A DNA stretch of 64,000 nucleotides from Caprimulgus europaeus (Eukaryota; Chordata; Aves; Caprimulgiformes; Caprimulgidae), in assembly GCA_907165065.1 (NCBI GenBank), contig OU015528.1:25688015-25752014 (forward strand), read 5' to 3'. The notes beneath the pieces are model-generated. The model was not told where the DNA came from, made no database searches, and saw only the letters and a program-made list of their open reading frames with translations. The translations under genes were made by a program, and so were the position numbers. The stretch's first letter is position 1. Every line of letters begins with the position of its first letter. Below, in pieces: positions 48,809 through 60,480 of this stretch.

Positions 48809-51800
48809 GCCACAGGCTGGGTGGAAGTGTCCCACAGGCTGAGCTGTGATGTGCTGTGTGATATGGCAGAGATAGCTTAATGGAGCTCCGGTCTCACTGG
48901 GCTCTCTGTGATCTGACATAATATACATAACGTTAATCAGAAAAGCTCTCATAGCGTTTTCCTAACAATCCTAATCTCATTTTCCATGAGATGAGCCCAT
49001 TTATATCTCTGACAGATTGTCTTGCTTTTCTTCTCTGTCAGTTGAGGTCATCTAAAATCCTAAAATTCAGTGCTGTGTTTATTTTTACCAATGGAGAAAT
49101 CTGTTTATTATGAGTCACAGAAATGCAAAACAGATGATCAGAACTTTAGTACAGTTAGCTTCTCACATTTACAGTCCTATGGTTAATGCTTACATTGTCA
49201 TACTTTTCACTCCCCTCCAGTGTGAGGGAATTGTAATGGTGGCTGTGATCTCTGTAGAAAAAGAAGACATACTTTCTGTCCACCTTTTAATTTCCATCTA
49301 TACTCATTAAAAGGTTACCTTCCTTTGGGGTAGGCAGGCCTAAAGGTATATAGAGCTATCTAGTTTATCATGGGGTGCAAGTGAGTCTCTTCAGCAGAGG
49401 ATTATTCTGGATAGAATGTTTTTATTACTAAGCCAGTCATAAGTTCACTTATATATACAATTACATTAAGATACATATTTTGATGCTTTTACTGTATTGC
49501 TTTAGAAGGCAGATGACTCCTTGTGTAGTATAACATACCCTCTAATGGATTCAAGGATTCAGAGTGCTGTGTGGGTCTGATCTGGCTGCATGCCTAATAT
49601 ATGGATGGGTTTCTTATAACCTTCAAGTTTTAACCCTAGGAGGGAGGCTTAATAGAAAAATGAGGAGATGAACTGTTAGGGATGCTGTGGTAAACAGAGT
49701 TAGCATTTTCTGGGTCTAAAATGCTGGTTCTGCCAAACCATAGGTAATAATATGTACTGGTTTTACAGAAGAGACTTTGGTTTACTAGGCACCAAGATAA
49801 AATCATTAAATCATTCAACATGGAATATGAGCTGGTGCCTCAGAAATTGAGCAGTAAGGAAAGAAAGGATTTGTTTGTTATTTATGACATTTTAGACTTC
49901 ATGGAAACATTCTTTGTTTTGTGTTTCTTTTTAACTTCAAAAATTGCCTCTGTGGAAGGGCAGGTTGATAAGGGAGCATGTAATGGTTTTAATTTTAATT
50001 CAGATTGAATACAGCCTAAGTGAACGGTATCTTACCAGAGTGAGTATCTGACATTTAGAGATGGCAGTTCATGTGACAGGAACTGATGATTTAGTTCAGT
50101 TCTCAGTGGGCTAATTTTACCTAAAATAATATTTTCACTAATTGATTCATTTCAGAGAAGTGAAAAAACCATGGTAAATTGGCCTTATTAACCCAAGAGA
50201 AGCTGATTTACCCTGTCTATATATAAATCAGAGATTTATATTAGTAGCATGGCAAAGAAAGCCCATGACATACCAAGGATTTCATCAGTATCTAGTTTTC
50301 CAGACAGATACTAATGAAAAAAATAATCCTGCATATTGTTTAGCCTGTTTTTAAGGAAATGAGACTTAGGCCATTGTATTGTGCACTCAGCTGAGGAGGG
50401 TTAGCTTGGTGGTTACCTGTTCTGCTGGGAGCACACACACCTACAGACCAGGGTATAACTTGTCAAGATCTTAAGCAAGATATATGGCAGGTTACGAGGA
50501 CAGTCTGAGTGGAAGGCGATTTACAGAATATGGAGATCAGTTGTAGGTGCTATGGGATGGTGTATGATCCTGCAGGGCAGGGGAAGGAGCTGGATGTCTT
50601 ACTGAGAGGCACTGCAGGCTGGTGAAGTTGTAGGACACACCTGGGTAAGGCTTCTTCAGTCATCTATTTGTGCAGCAACTTATGTTGCTCTGCAAGCATT
50701 TAAAGAAAAAATTGCCAAGTATTTTCTGTTTTGCTACGCACAGCTGAATTGTTAAGCAATGTGGAAACACAAGTCAGATATGAAAAAGGGTGTTTACTTG
50801 CTAGTACAGCTAGAAGTACATGTTTTTCCTGTCCTTTTTTTACAGGTGCTTTTTCTTTATAAAGAAGATAAGTGTCTTAACAGTTTTTCACAAATAAAAA
50901 TGAAGTGCCTTTAATATATCATGCTTTCAGAGGTTCTGTTCAGTGACATGCACAATAAATAAAGACTAATAACCAAATACTTTTTTTTTAGTTATTTTAT
51001 TGCATACCATTTACACAGTAGTACATTTACCCCTGGTGCTTGATGCTTATGGTAGTGGTATTTTGAATACCTCATGTGATTTTTGTCAGAGAAACAAACT
51101 AATACCTTGAGAATTGCAGAACTGTTAGTAATTTTTCTTTTCATCTTCTAGTTTGAGTTCTCAGACTGAATAAGCTATTTATCATTCCACTACCTAGCAG
51201 AAAGTTTAAGGCAATCCTACTTCATTTATATCCAAGGCATAACTAAAAATTGTATCGTTGTTCCCAAGGAGCACATACAATGTGCTTTCTCGTTTCATAA
51301 CTAGAGCAAAATCTGGATCTCTTTTTAGTTCTTGCGCATGCACCGACAAGCTGAAAATCCTGTAATGAAGAATCGCATCATTTGTTTAATTGGTGTTCTG
51401 CATGATAGAAACTAGGACAGATGGAACTCCTTGCTCTGCCCAGTAAATCCAGGCCTGTGGAACATACTTTGAAGTGGTGTCATTTTTATGTTCTCTGGAG
51501 TAGAAATGATTTGCTCTTTCTAGACCAGATGATTTAGAGTTGAGAAGGTAATGCAGGCTGCCTGAGAAGCCCAGAAGTCAGCAATCAGAAAACTTAAATG
51601 ATGTAGAACTCAATTTTCTGCAATCTTTCTTTCTATTGATTCCACTGATAATTAAATCTGAACCTTTTGGCAGTTCTCGGAACACTTTTATCAAATGCTT
51701 CAGTGGCAGATTGAAGATCTTCATGTCCAGAGGTGAACGGGATTTTTACCATAACTCTACCTGGTTGGGTTGAATATGCTTTGCTGATGTTATTCTTGAG

Positions 51801-52413
51801 GGTAAAAGCTGATTTCTCTCTTTTACTAACAGAAATATTTTACGGGTCTTTGACAAACCTAAACTCTGAGGCCCTTGATAAATCATTCGAGCTTGGTCCA
51901 CTCCGCCATACCTTTTTGATTTGGTGCTTTTCTTTTTGGGAAATGCTTCTATTGCAGCCATTTTTTCAAACTGTCAAATTATCTTTCTGAGCAAATCTAG
52001 TATTGCTGCAATACATGGGAGGGAGTGAGTAAACATATGATATTTTCTACTTCCTAACATCTTTTATCTCAAATAGGAAAGCACGGTAATTACTAATCTG
52101 GTTTTGTCATTCAGTGAACAGACAGTTTAAAGACATACAAATATCATTGAAGTCAGAGCATGGAAAGATCACTCAGCTGTGAATGACATAGAACTTCTTG
52201 ATCTTGAGTGTGGAATGAAATTTACTAATTCCTTCAAAAATATTGGTTACCATTTAAATATCCCCATATTTTTAGAGAAGTTTATTTAATTGCCCAACTA
52301 TCAGTAAATTGGTGGTGAGGGTAGAAAAAAACAGATTATTATCTTGGTTTCCTGTTGTTTGGTCAGCATTAAAGCAATGTAGACATGAGGGGGCTTGCAG
52401 CTTAGAATTCTGC

Positions 52414-53030
52414 TGTCCTGTTTTTTAGCTGAAACAGAGCTGGGTTTCTTTTTCAGTAGCTAGAATTGTGCTGTATTTTGCTTTCAGCCTGGGATTTGTT
52501 ATGAGAGACACTGATAACATTCCAGAGTTTGCATTTTTGTCACTGGAAGTGAAGGACTTTGTGTTCTGTTAGTCCACAAGCACAAGATTTAAGAGGGGTG
52601 AAGAATATTTAAATTAATAAACTTAATTGACAGTTAGATATTCCATATCATATCACATCATGTCCAGTATATTAGTGAGGGGCTCTTCCTCTTTGTGCTC
52701 TCTCTGGCTTTTCGCTCGCGCTCTTCCAGGATTGTGGTTTTGGTTGAGGATTGTCGCTCCTCTGGGATTGTTATCTGGGAACGGGCCAGGCTCGGTCGGT
52801 GGCGGGGTGAGCTATAACATTGGGTGTCACTCATTTGCATATTTTGTTACGTTATCACTACTATTTTAATATTAATATTATTTTAAGTTTTTTCTCTATT
52901 ATTAAACTGTTCTTATCTCAACCTACAAGCCTCCTTATCCTTGCCCCCCAATCCTCTCCCCTATCCCCTTGGCGTGGGTGAACGCCTGTGTTGGCTACTG
53001 GCCAAGGGCTTGCCCAGTGAAACTAACACA
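52414..53030 (+). mobile_element. Solo LTR, ERVL-like endogenous retrovirus (family A, copy 4)
   Basis: A 617-bp LTR with TGTCCTG at its start and ACTAACACA at its end. A TATA-like TATATT lies at 52668-52673 in the shared CATCATGTCCAGTATATTAG context, the octamer ATTTGCAT at 52833-52840, and ATTAAA at 52901-52906 before CTGTTCTTATCTCAACC. Flanks TCTGC (52409-52413) and GCTGC (53031-53035) are a 5-bp target-site duplication with one mismatch. About nine CpGs persist at 52710-52855. It lacks part of the U3 region present in copy 2. An 80-residue frame at 52627-52869 lies within it and partly parallels the frame in copy 2. Confidence 0.93.
52901..52906 (+). promoter_or_regulatory. LTR polyadenylation signal ATTAAA
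   Basis: Same position and downstream context as in the copy at 9499, about 230 bases after the TATA-like box. Confidence 0.75.
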
Positions 53031-54346
53031 GCTGCCAATCTGTTCCCTGCTAAGAAATTTGCTGGAATACTACATCTTACACATGCAGGCAGTTACAAAG
53101 AAACTTTTAACGTTTTCTAGTGCTGTAGTGTGTGGTAGAATGATGACTTACATAGCTAAAGTTTATGTTGGCACATGGTTTCTGGAACAACACTAGGAAA
53201 ACCAACTTGAAAATTCTCTAGAACAAAGGATGATTTAATCAAAAAGAAGAAACTTTTTCTTTGTGTCTTTGTTTTTCCCTTTTTAAAACTTTTTTATATA
53301 TATAGCAACAGAAACTCATATGTATTCTTAGCTTGCCACAGGCAGGTCTTTTTTGGCCTTGCCAGAATTGATTTCTCTCTCACATAAAGGAAAGTTTATG
53401 AAGGAGGTTTTGAATAGAATTTCATACTCTACGCTAGGTAATATCATTGCCTGATAGCGGTAAGTTACAGATCTCCTAACACATGGAGAGGACCTCCTGC
53501 TGTATTTTTTGGACTAGACAACATGCTGTTAAAATGCAAATTGTATGTATTATTTCAGTAATTGTAATATTCCAATATATTGGAAATCCTCTTAGCAACA
53601 CTAGCTAAATTTGTGGTAGAATAATGATATAAAACAAATGGAAGGGGAGGCATTATCTATGTCCTGCTCCTATAGGCTCAATTTCTAAAGAATGACTAAA
53701 TAAGAACCCAGTCCTGCAGGATTACTTGCATGAATAGACGTCCTTTTATGTAAATATTTCAGGATAAGAGCCTTTGCAGTTTCTAGGGCAGGAGCATTAT
53801 CTGTTTGTCTGCTTTGTGGTGCACCTCTGGTATGAATGCATAACTAATAATACTCAATTTTAATTCGTTGCGAAAGCAGTGACTCTAGCTCCAGCCATGA
53901 GTTAAATCCAGAATAAATGGAGAGCAAGCATTGCAGTTGATTGCACATTGATAGTATTCTGTTTTCACTGTGAGATTGCCTTGTTTACAGCCTGGATTCA
54001 CCATGGACTCTTGCAGAATGGCAAGAACTTGTATCTCCACTGCTCATAGATCTAGTTCCCCCTGTTTGCAGACCTCAATAGCTCATGAAACAGCCTGCAG
54101 CTAATAGAAGATGATCAGATGTTGATGTGATCAACCAAAGCAATTTTAAAAATTGCTTAACCTCGTAACTCAGTGGTGGCAGCTGGAAGTGTCGTTCTCT
54201 TTGTCTGTTGCACTAGCTCTGATCAACGCAGGGCTCTGGTGCTGCGCGTGGGGCTGCAGGTGTGCTCCTGTTACAGGGAGAGGGGGAGCAGCAAGTGATG
54301 TGTGGAGCTAAGAGTTTATTTTCAGCCTAGAGTCTTGACTTCCAAA

Positions 54347-54444
54347 TCAAAATACAGCTGTTATGTTATTCCAGCTCTGTCATTATGGTTAATAATCAAA
54401 ATTCAGCTGCTATGTTAGTCCAGCCTCATCATTATGTTTAGTAA
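54347..54444. repeat. Two-copy 49-bp tandem duplication with E-boxes
   Basis: Copy 1 is 54347-54395 and copy 2 is 54396-54444. They match at about 40 of 49 positions with no gap. Each has a CAGCTG E-box at the same place (54355 and 54404), and both keep the CATTATG block. The divergence indicates an old duplication. Confidence 0.85.
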
Positions 54445-55011
54445 TACAGTTAAGACGTGGACTTTCTAGTACCTGTTCCCATCTCCGGTGTTACACTCAC
54501 CCTTCCAGCATCCTCTGGGTCCCCAGGCTGCAGGTGTCAATACTTCTCAAGGAATTGGAGGGGTAGATGACTCAGGTTATGGTGAGTCCTTAGCATGGTG
54601 GCACTAGGAGGAGTTTCATGCTAGCAGCTGGGGACCCTTACAGCTGCCTCCGAAGTCTGCTTGGAGGTGTTTTTACAAGTTTTCTAGCACAGTTGGCATA
54701 CTTGCACGTTCTTCATTGATTCCCAGTTCCACATTATACTTGTTTTTCTGTTTGCTACCACTAACAGTAGTTTTACCTGACTCATTAATTTACGCTATGA
54801 TGTGTATTTACAGATTGACGCCTCTGGTATTTTCCTGTGCCTGTGCTGTGCTCCACTTTGGTTTTGTTCTAAGGTTACAGGTGTGATTTTCTGTGATTCC
54901 ACAGTTAATAGTTTATGCAAAAGTTCAGGTTCTGTTTTCCTAACCCTTGGAAATGAGAATGAAATTTGGACTGAAAGAGCTTTCTGAATATTTAACTCAC
55001 ATCTGATTAAC

Positions 55012-55014
<3 letters not shown>

Positions 55015-55048
<34 letters not shown>
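55015..55048. repeat. Poly(T) tract (34 nt)
   Basis: Thirty-four uninterrupted T, the longest homopolymer in the window. No reverse-oriented retrocopy is recognised beside it. Confidence 0.92.
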
Positions 55049-55051
<3 letters not shown>

Positions 55052-55278
55052 TCAGTGCAGACTTTCATGTGACTGCAGCCTTTTTCAAATGAATCTAAGC
55101 CTGGCTTTCAGCAACTGAGTGTAGTTAGGTTAACACTGCAGCTTAGGGAAAGCTGATGTGGCTTCTCCAATAGCTCCAGCCTGTAAGAGACTTAATGGTG
55201 AGGTGTTCCTGCACAGCAGACATACTAAAATAATTTTTGTGAAAGGGTTTTGAACTAATTCCCTTCTGCTCCATGCAG

Positions 55279-55318
55279 CTATGACAAACTGCAGAGCCAG
55301 GAAAGGCGAATGCCTCAG
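55279..55318 (+). other. Candidate 40-nt microexon (plus strand)
   Basis: A good acceptor (TTCCCTTCTGCTCCATGCAG) and a consensus donor (CCTCAG|GTGAGT) bound 40 nt open in one frame: one base, then 13 codons encoding YDKLQSQERRMPQ, leaving phase 0. Both splice sites are close to consensus, which makes this the best-bounded short exon candidate here. The peptide is hydrophilic and not recognised. Such a match can still be chance in 64 kb. Confidence 0.22.
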
Positions 55319-58300
55319 GTGAGTTTCCAGTGTCCCTTCTGGTGATGGCCTGTGTTTTACAGGGAGCCAATATCCAGACCTGTCTGTCATCCTAAGGATC
55401 CATCCAAAATAGGGAAATAGATTAAGATCAAATGGGTGCTCTGAGAGCAGTACAGGTTGCCTGAGGGAAGATGAGGTGGGCACCCTCAGCTCTGTGTCCG
55501 CATCACAAACTTTGGATGGAAGAAATTAAACTTACATCTGGGTTTTTCTTGTTGGTTTGTGATGCTGATGTAAAGCTCTTTCTGGAGTAAAGAATAAAAG
55601 TAACCCCCTAGTTTCCAGAGTTGAAAGATGAGAACTTAAATGTCACCTTTGTTTGCTTTTACTGCTGGTCATTTTAGTCAAAATATCCACTGTGCGGTTG
55701 TTGCTTGTTAGAGATGGATACTGTGTGCAGGGTAGCTGGAAAATGCTGTCAGAGTAAAGAAACCCTGATTGCACTGTGGCTATATCAGAAAAAATATGTA
55801 TGTATGTATGGGAATGACATGTTAGGCATCTATGCATGACTTGTGGCAGCTTCAAAATTTCTGATTTGAAATAATGCACGCTTTAATCAAGTGCCTTAGC
55901 GGATTATTCCATAGCCTTTTAAACAACTGTTAAGTCTGAGGAACTGATTTTTGAAACTTCCAGGAAAAATCTTCTGAATTAAAGAAATATTTCCTTTTTC
56001 TGTCTTTTTTTTTAACTGAAAACAATAGTCACTTTACAAGCACACATTTATTACAAATGAATGGGGAATTCAGTACGAGGGATTGCATTAGTTGGACTTG
56101 TGCGCATATGAAATAGATTATCATAACGCTATTTCATGCATTTTAGAAGATCATGTGGGTATTTAAAGGTTTAAAAAAATATTTTGTAAGAATCAGAAGT
56201 TTCTAGAACTTCCTGGAAAAGCTGAACGAGTTCTTTGGAAGCTGACTTGGCTAAATTTCCAACTTTGCTGACCTTTCTGACTTACCCATTTTTCTGGAAG
56301 AGCCACCGCTTGTTGTAACAAAACCTCCATACAAGAAATCCTGGGCTCTGCTCCCCTGTGGGAGCTGTGCCTTCTCCCCCTGGAAAAGTCAGAGAAGCTC
56401 CCCCAGAGGAGATTATGCAGGGGAAGGAGAAGAGAGGAGGTGGCCTCGTGCTTGAAGTGATGGCTTAGGTAAGGTGTGCCTCATTAGGTTGTTCCCGCCA
56501 CTTCCAGACTGCTGCTTGTTTTTCCTGCTTCTGGAGCCAGGGTGGGACTGGGAGAGTACGCGGGTGGGTTTTCAGGCTCACAGTCTGATGGGGAAACCTA
56601 CTTTGGGTTTTCTGGTGCTACCTCTGTAGCATTCTTGGAAAGATCATGGACAGTGGAATCTGTGTGTTCTGTATTTTGTATTTTTTTAAATTTTATATGA
56701 GGAAAACATTTGCTAAAGCAGCTTCCTGACATCTGAATTAAAAAGAAAAAAAAAAGAGAAAGAAAAAGAATAATAAAGGAATAAGTCTGAGCTTGCATTA
56801 CAAATTGCTTAAAGGATGTAAAATTCAATTAGCTTCTAAACCAACCATTTAATTTATAATTTTTCAACAATCTGTAATCAGTTTATGTGTGCTTTTGACT
56901 GATGTCTTTCTCATGTGGCACCTACAATTTTTTATGCATATCTTTGACATATTTGTCCAAGCTGTAACTTAAGAGGGCAAAAAAGGAAGATTGCTTACAT
57001 ACTGCTCTGTTGTGTTTTCAAGCCACAAAGCTGGATCTCTCATCTAGTATTTTGTACCATTCTTTGTGTTGGTTGTATCTCCTGTATTGTGCTGGAAATG
57101 AAACCATGTTCTTGCTAATTGTTTGTGCAGGTCAAGGAATACTCATTCTGGCTCCTGTTCTTCAGTAATGCCTGGACAGAGCAAGAATTTTCTTTACCTT
57201 TTTTTTGGAAAGATATGGAAGAACATTTATACATTTTTGAATACAGGTTCTTGCTCACTGTAATTTTGGAGCTTTTTGTTAGCTTAATTTTTTTGTCATA
57301 AGTGGTAAGAAGAAGTTGAACTTTCTAGCTATTATGGTAACAGACTAGAGAAAGAGCTAAGCTACATAATCTTTTTTACAGTTTTGAAGTTGTGGTTTGG
57401 TTTTTTTTGGGTTTTTTTTGTGAAGGATTTTGTGGGAAAGGCCGTATGTGTCGAACATGAAAACAGATACTTAAAAGGATTAGGTGAAAATGCACTGGAA
57501 GGCTTTATGGAAAGGAGGCAAATTATCACTAACAAAAGATACTAGAAAAATGTGAGAAGTTCTTATCATTCTGAGTCAGAACAAGCCTGGATGCATTTTA
57601 TGCCTTTCGAGATGCTTCATCTAACGGTTGGTACTAAGGTCATTTTTTAAATTTTTTTTTTAGTGTGACAAACTAGCCTATTGATTTTTCAATTGAGCCT
57701 TAATATCTCTAGATAGAAAACAGCTTTGTGTCTCTTTGGAGCTTGTAAAATCTAAGTTCCTTGACATGCACAAAAAGCATTGCATTTTGTATTTATGCAG
57801 GACTCTACATACTGTATCCTTTGCCAGAAGCCATTCCTGAGTAGAGGATACAATAGAGATACAAGTATCTTTCTGATCTAAACAAATTAATCATTTTCAG
57901 TTTGGTACAGTTCTCATTTTCCATGGGTGATATTTTGCATGACATACTCTTCCTACAGTGTCCTCCACAATGGTTTCATATATATAAGTATTACAAAAAG
58001 GCTTTTCTCTGAGTGGAGTTTACTTTATATTGACTCTTTTTTTTTGCCATTGCTGTGCACGTCCAGTGCCTGGTGCTGAACTGATGCATCCTGATTAGCA
58101 AAGACTGAAAGTGTCTTTCTCAAGAGGTACTCATGATGGCTTAGGCATTACTGAGTTCAGCAGTCATCTTTCTTCATCTCAACTCTCTCTCTTGCCTCAC
58201 ACTGTGATTGAGGCTGAAGAAGTGAATTTAGATTTGCAAAGATGATCTAAAATTCTATGTGGTTGTTTATAAATTTTCATGTATGGAGATTCAGGCAAAC

Positions 58301-60369
58301 TATTTCATTATCTTTTTACAGCCCACTATGAATGGGAAAAGTAGGAAGAAATTGAAAAAAAAAATCTTCTGCCTGTCTTCATTATATTATGAGCTGAAAT
58401 AATCAGATCATGTTTTCATACCTGATACAATATTGTCTGTCTGTTCTTGTGAAATGAAAAAATCAAGTGGAAGTATTGCTGCTTTCCCAGCTGACTCAGT
58501 AACTCAGTTCAGGTACCAGTAGATACAAATGATGATACTTCCAGTCTCATTGCTTAGATATGAAAGAGGAGTATACTGTGAAGGTTCCAAGAATCGTCTG
58601 TGGAAGATGTCCTGCTACAGGCCTACAGGGCTCTTTCACTTTCAGACCCTAATTTGCATTTTGTTTAACTGGTGGGGTTTTTTTTTTCTCTCATTTAAGT
58701 CATTTATAGTGCATCATCCCGTTTCCTATCTTCTGTCCATAAGCACCCAGTGCTCGCCATTTTCCAGGTCAATATACCAAGCTAGAAGGACCCCTACTCT
58801 CACCCTGTGTCTGTGTGTGCTATATTTTTCAGCAGATAAGTTTAAAAACTATGATGGTCCTACATTAACTATATAAGTGAGAAAGATTTAGTTTCTGTTC
58901 TAAATTTACAAGGATAAACATTTGTGATTTGCAGTTTCCCAGACTATTCTTGGGTATTTCTTCTTTTCCCCCAGTAACAGCACCATTCTAGATACTCTGT
59001 GTAAGCTTCAGTTGAAAGAAATGAATGTAAAGCTTTTAACAAAAAGTGCAGAGTTTGGTGTAACTGCAATGGATCTTGTAAAATAATATATAGAAAGCTG
59101 TTAGGGCGTTTCACTGAATGTGCTGAGGGATAGTTCTTAAGCCTTTACTTTGGAAAGATACATTGTTAAGTGAGGGAACTTTAAGGAGAAATTGGCATTC
59201 TTTAAATGCTTGTCATTTCAGAAAACCATTCAGAACCTTGAGGTTGTTTTTTTCTGTTTTCTAGTTTATTTTCCACCCCAGTTAATAAATTATGGAGCAA
59301 ACATAAACCTTCATATTAAGTGGTGAAAGAATGACGTAATATATTGCATTATCCTGACGATGTACTCAGTAACTTGTTACTTTTAGAACTTCCTACTGGA
59401 GAGAAATGTGTTGCTTGGAAACCATTTCTCAGACTTATTAAGACTTATGACCATACAAATATGTACTCTGCAAGGGAGTGAATGGCAACAAAAATGTAGG
59501 GATAACAGAGTCCTTTTGAATTGTGGCTCTGCAAGATTAGTTCAAATTATTTTTGTCCACAGACTCTCAGAGATAGTTTACAAGGAAATAAAAATAGTAG
59601 AAATGTTCTTTATACATGGGGATATTCTGGTATTCTGTCCAGGTCAGCAGCAGCAGAAAGGATTAAACTCCCATGCCTTAACATGTACGCTTCCTTTACA
59701 AGAGGGAGAAATGATGAGACTAGAAGTACTGTCATCGTCTTTCTTCTCCTCTCAGTACAGTGTGACAGATTGTGACGTTAAGCTTCTAGAGATAAGGTGC
59801 AACAAGAAAGTTGTGTCTTTTTATATAGACATGCAGCATGTGGAAATAGGTAGAATTACACAACTTAATGAAACCTCATGAGAAATTATTACATTTATAA
59901 TCTTGTAAATAATCATCAAATCACCGAAGATAGATCTGATTTTGTGTGGCAGTAAATCAGAACACAAGAGAAACAGAGTAGCCACCATACGTTGACTAAT
60001 CTACCTACAAAGTAGTATTATAGCTTTGGAGTCTGAGTGCTTGGGTCTTTTATGTCACCCGTGGAATTAGCATTGGACCTTATATTTCTAAAAAATTCCT
60101 TACCTCACAATCACATATTTAAACCATTGTCCATTTGACTATTAACACAATTTAAAAATCCTTTGTGTAATAGGGATGATCTACAGTTACAAAAGGAAGT
60201 ACAAGTACGGGAGTGAGTTGGAAATCTGTTAGTTTATGATGTAGCCAACCTCTGAAGTGAGTAGTCTGTGTTATATGATGTGTTTGGGTTGCACTGGATC
60301 TTGTAAGCATTTGAAAAATTGCCAGTAGTGCTAGTGTAGTGTAGTTCCTACTTTGGATCCACTAATCCA

Positions 60370-60480
60370 TAGGGACAGTAGCTATTACGCCCAGACTGCA
60401 AAGAGAGGAAATGGAGACTTGGAGGTAGCTTGACAGTATTTGCAGCTGTGAATCAGAGAAGGTTTAGGAAGAAGAAATCA
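60370..60480 (-). mobile_element. Possible ancient MIR-like SINE remnant
   Basis: The order of short blocks (CTATTACGCCCAGACTGCAA, GAGGAAATGGAGACT, GGTAGCTTGACA) loosely follows the reverse complement of a MIR core as I remember it. Similarity is weak and was judged by eye only. It could be unique sequence. Confidence 0.2.

Larger units (their letters stand above)
45022..52408. other. Unique AT-rich non-coding DNA
   Basis: No gene is recognised. Contents are a compound microsatellite at 45577-45693, a T run near 46623-46637, an A tract at 48791-48808, and an NRF1-like TGCGCATGCAC at 51333-51343. The stretch at 51730-51990 has an unbroken short frame on each strand and a few CpGs, but nothing recognisable as protein. 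Confidence 0.5.

Noticed and set aside
51746-51990. Antiparallel open frames of 71 and 85 residues
   Set aside because: Short, overlapping on opposite strands, and without recognisable content. Possible conserved non-coding DNA, but this cannot be judged from one sequence.
5502-53035. Surviving retroviral gag, pol or env between or beside the LTRs
   Set aside because: The flanks of each LTR return directly to unique sequence at the target-site duplications, and no frame resembles a retroviral protein.
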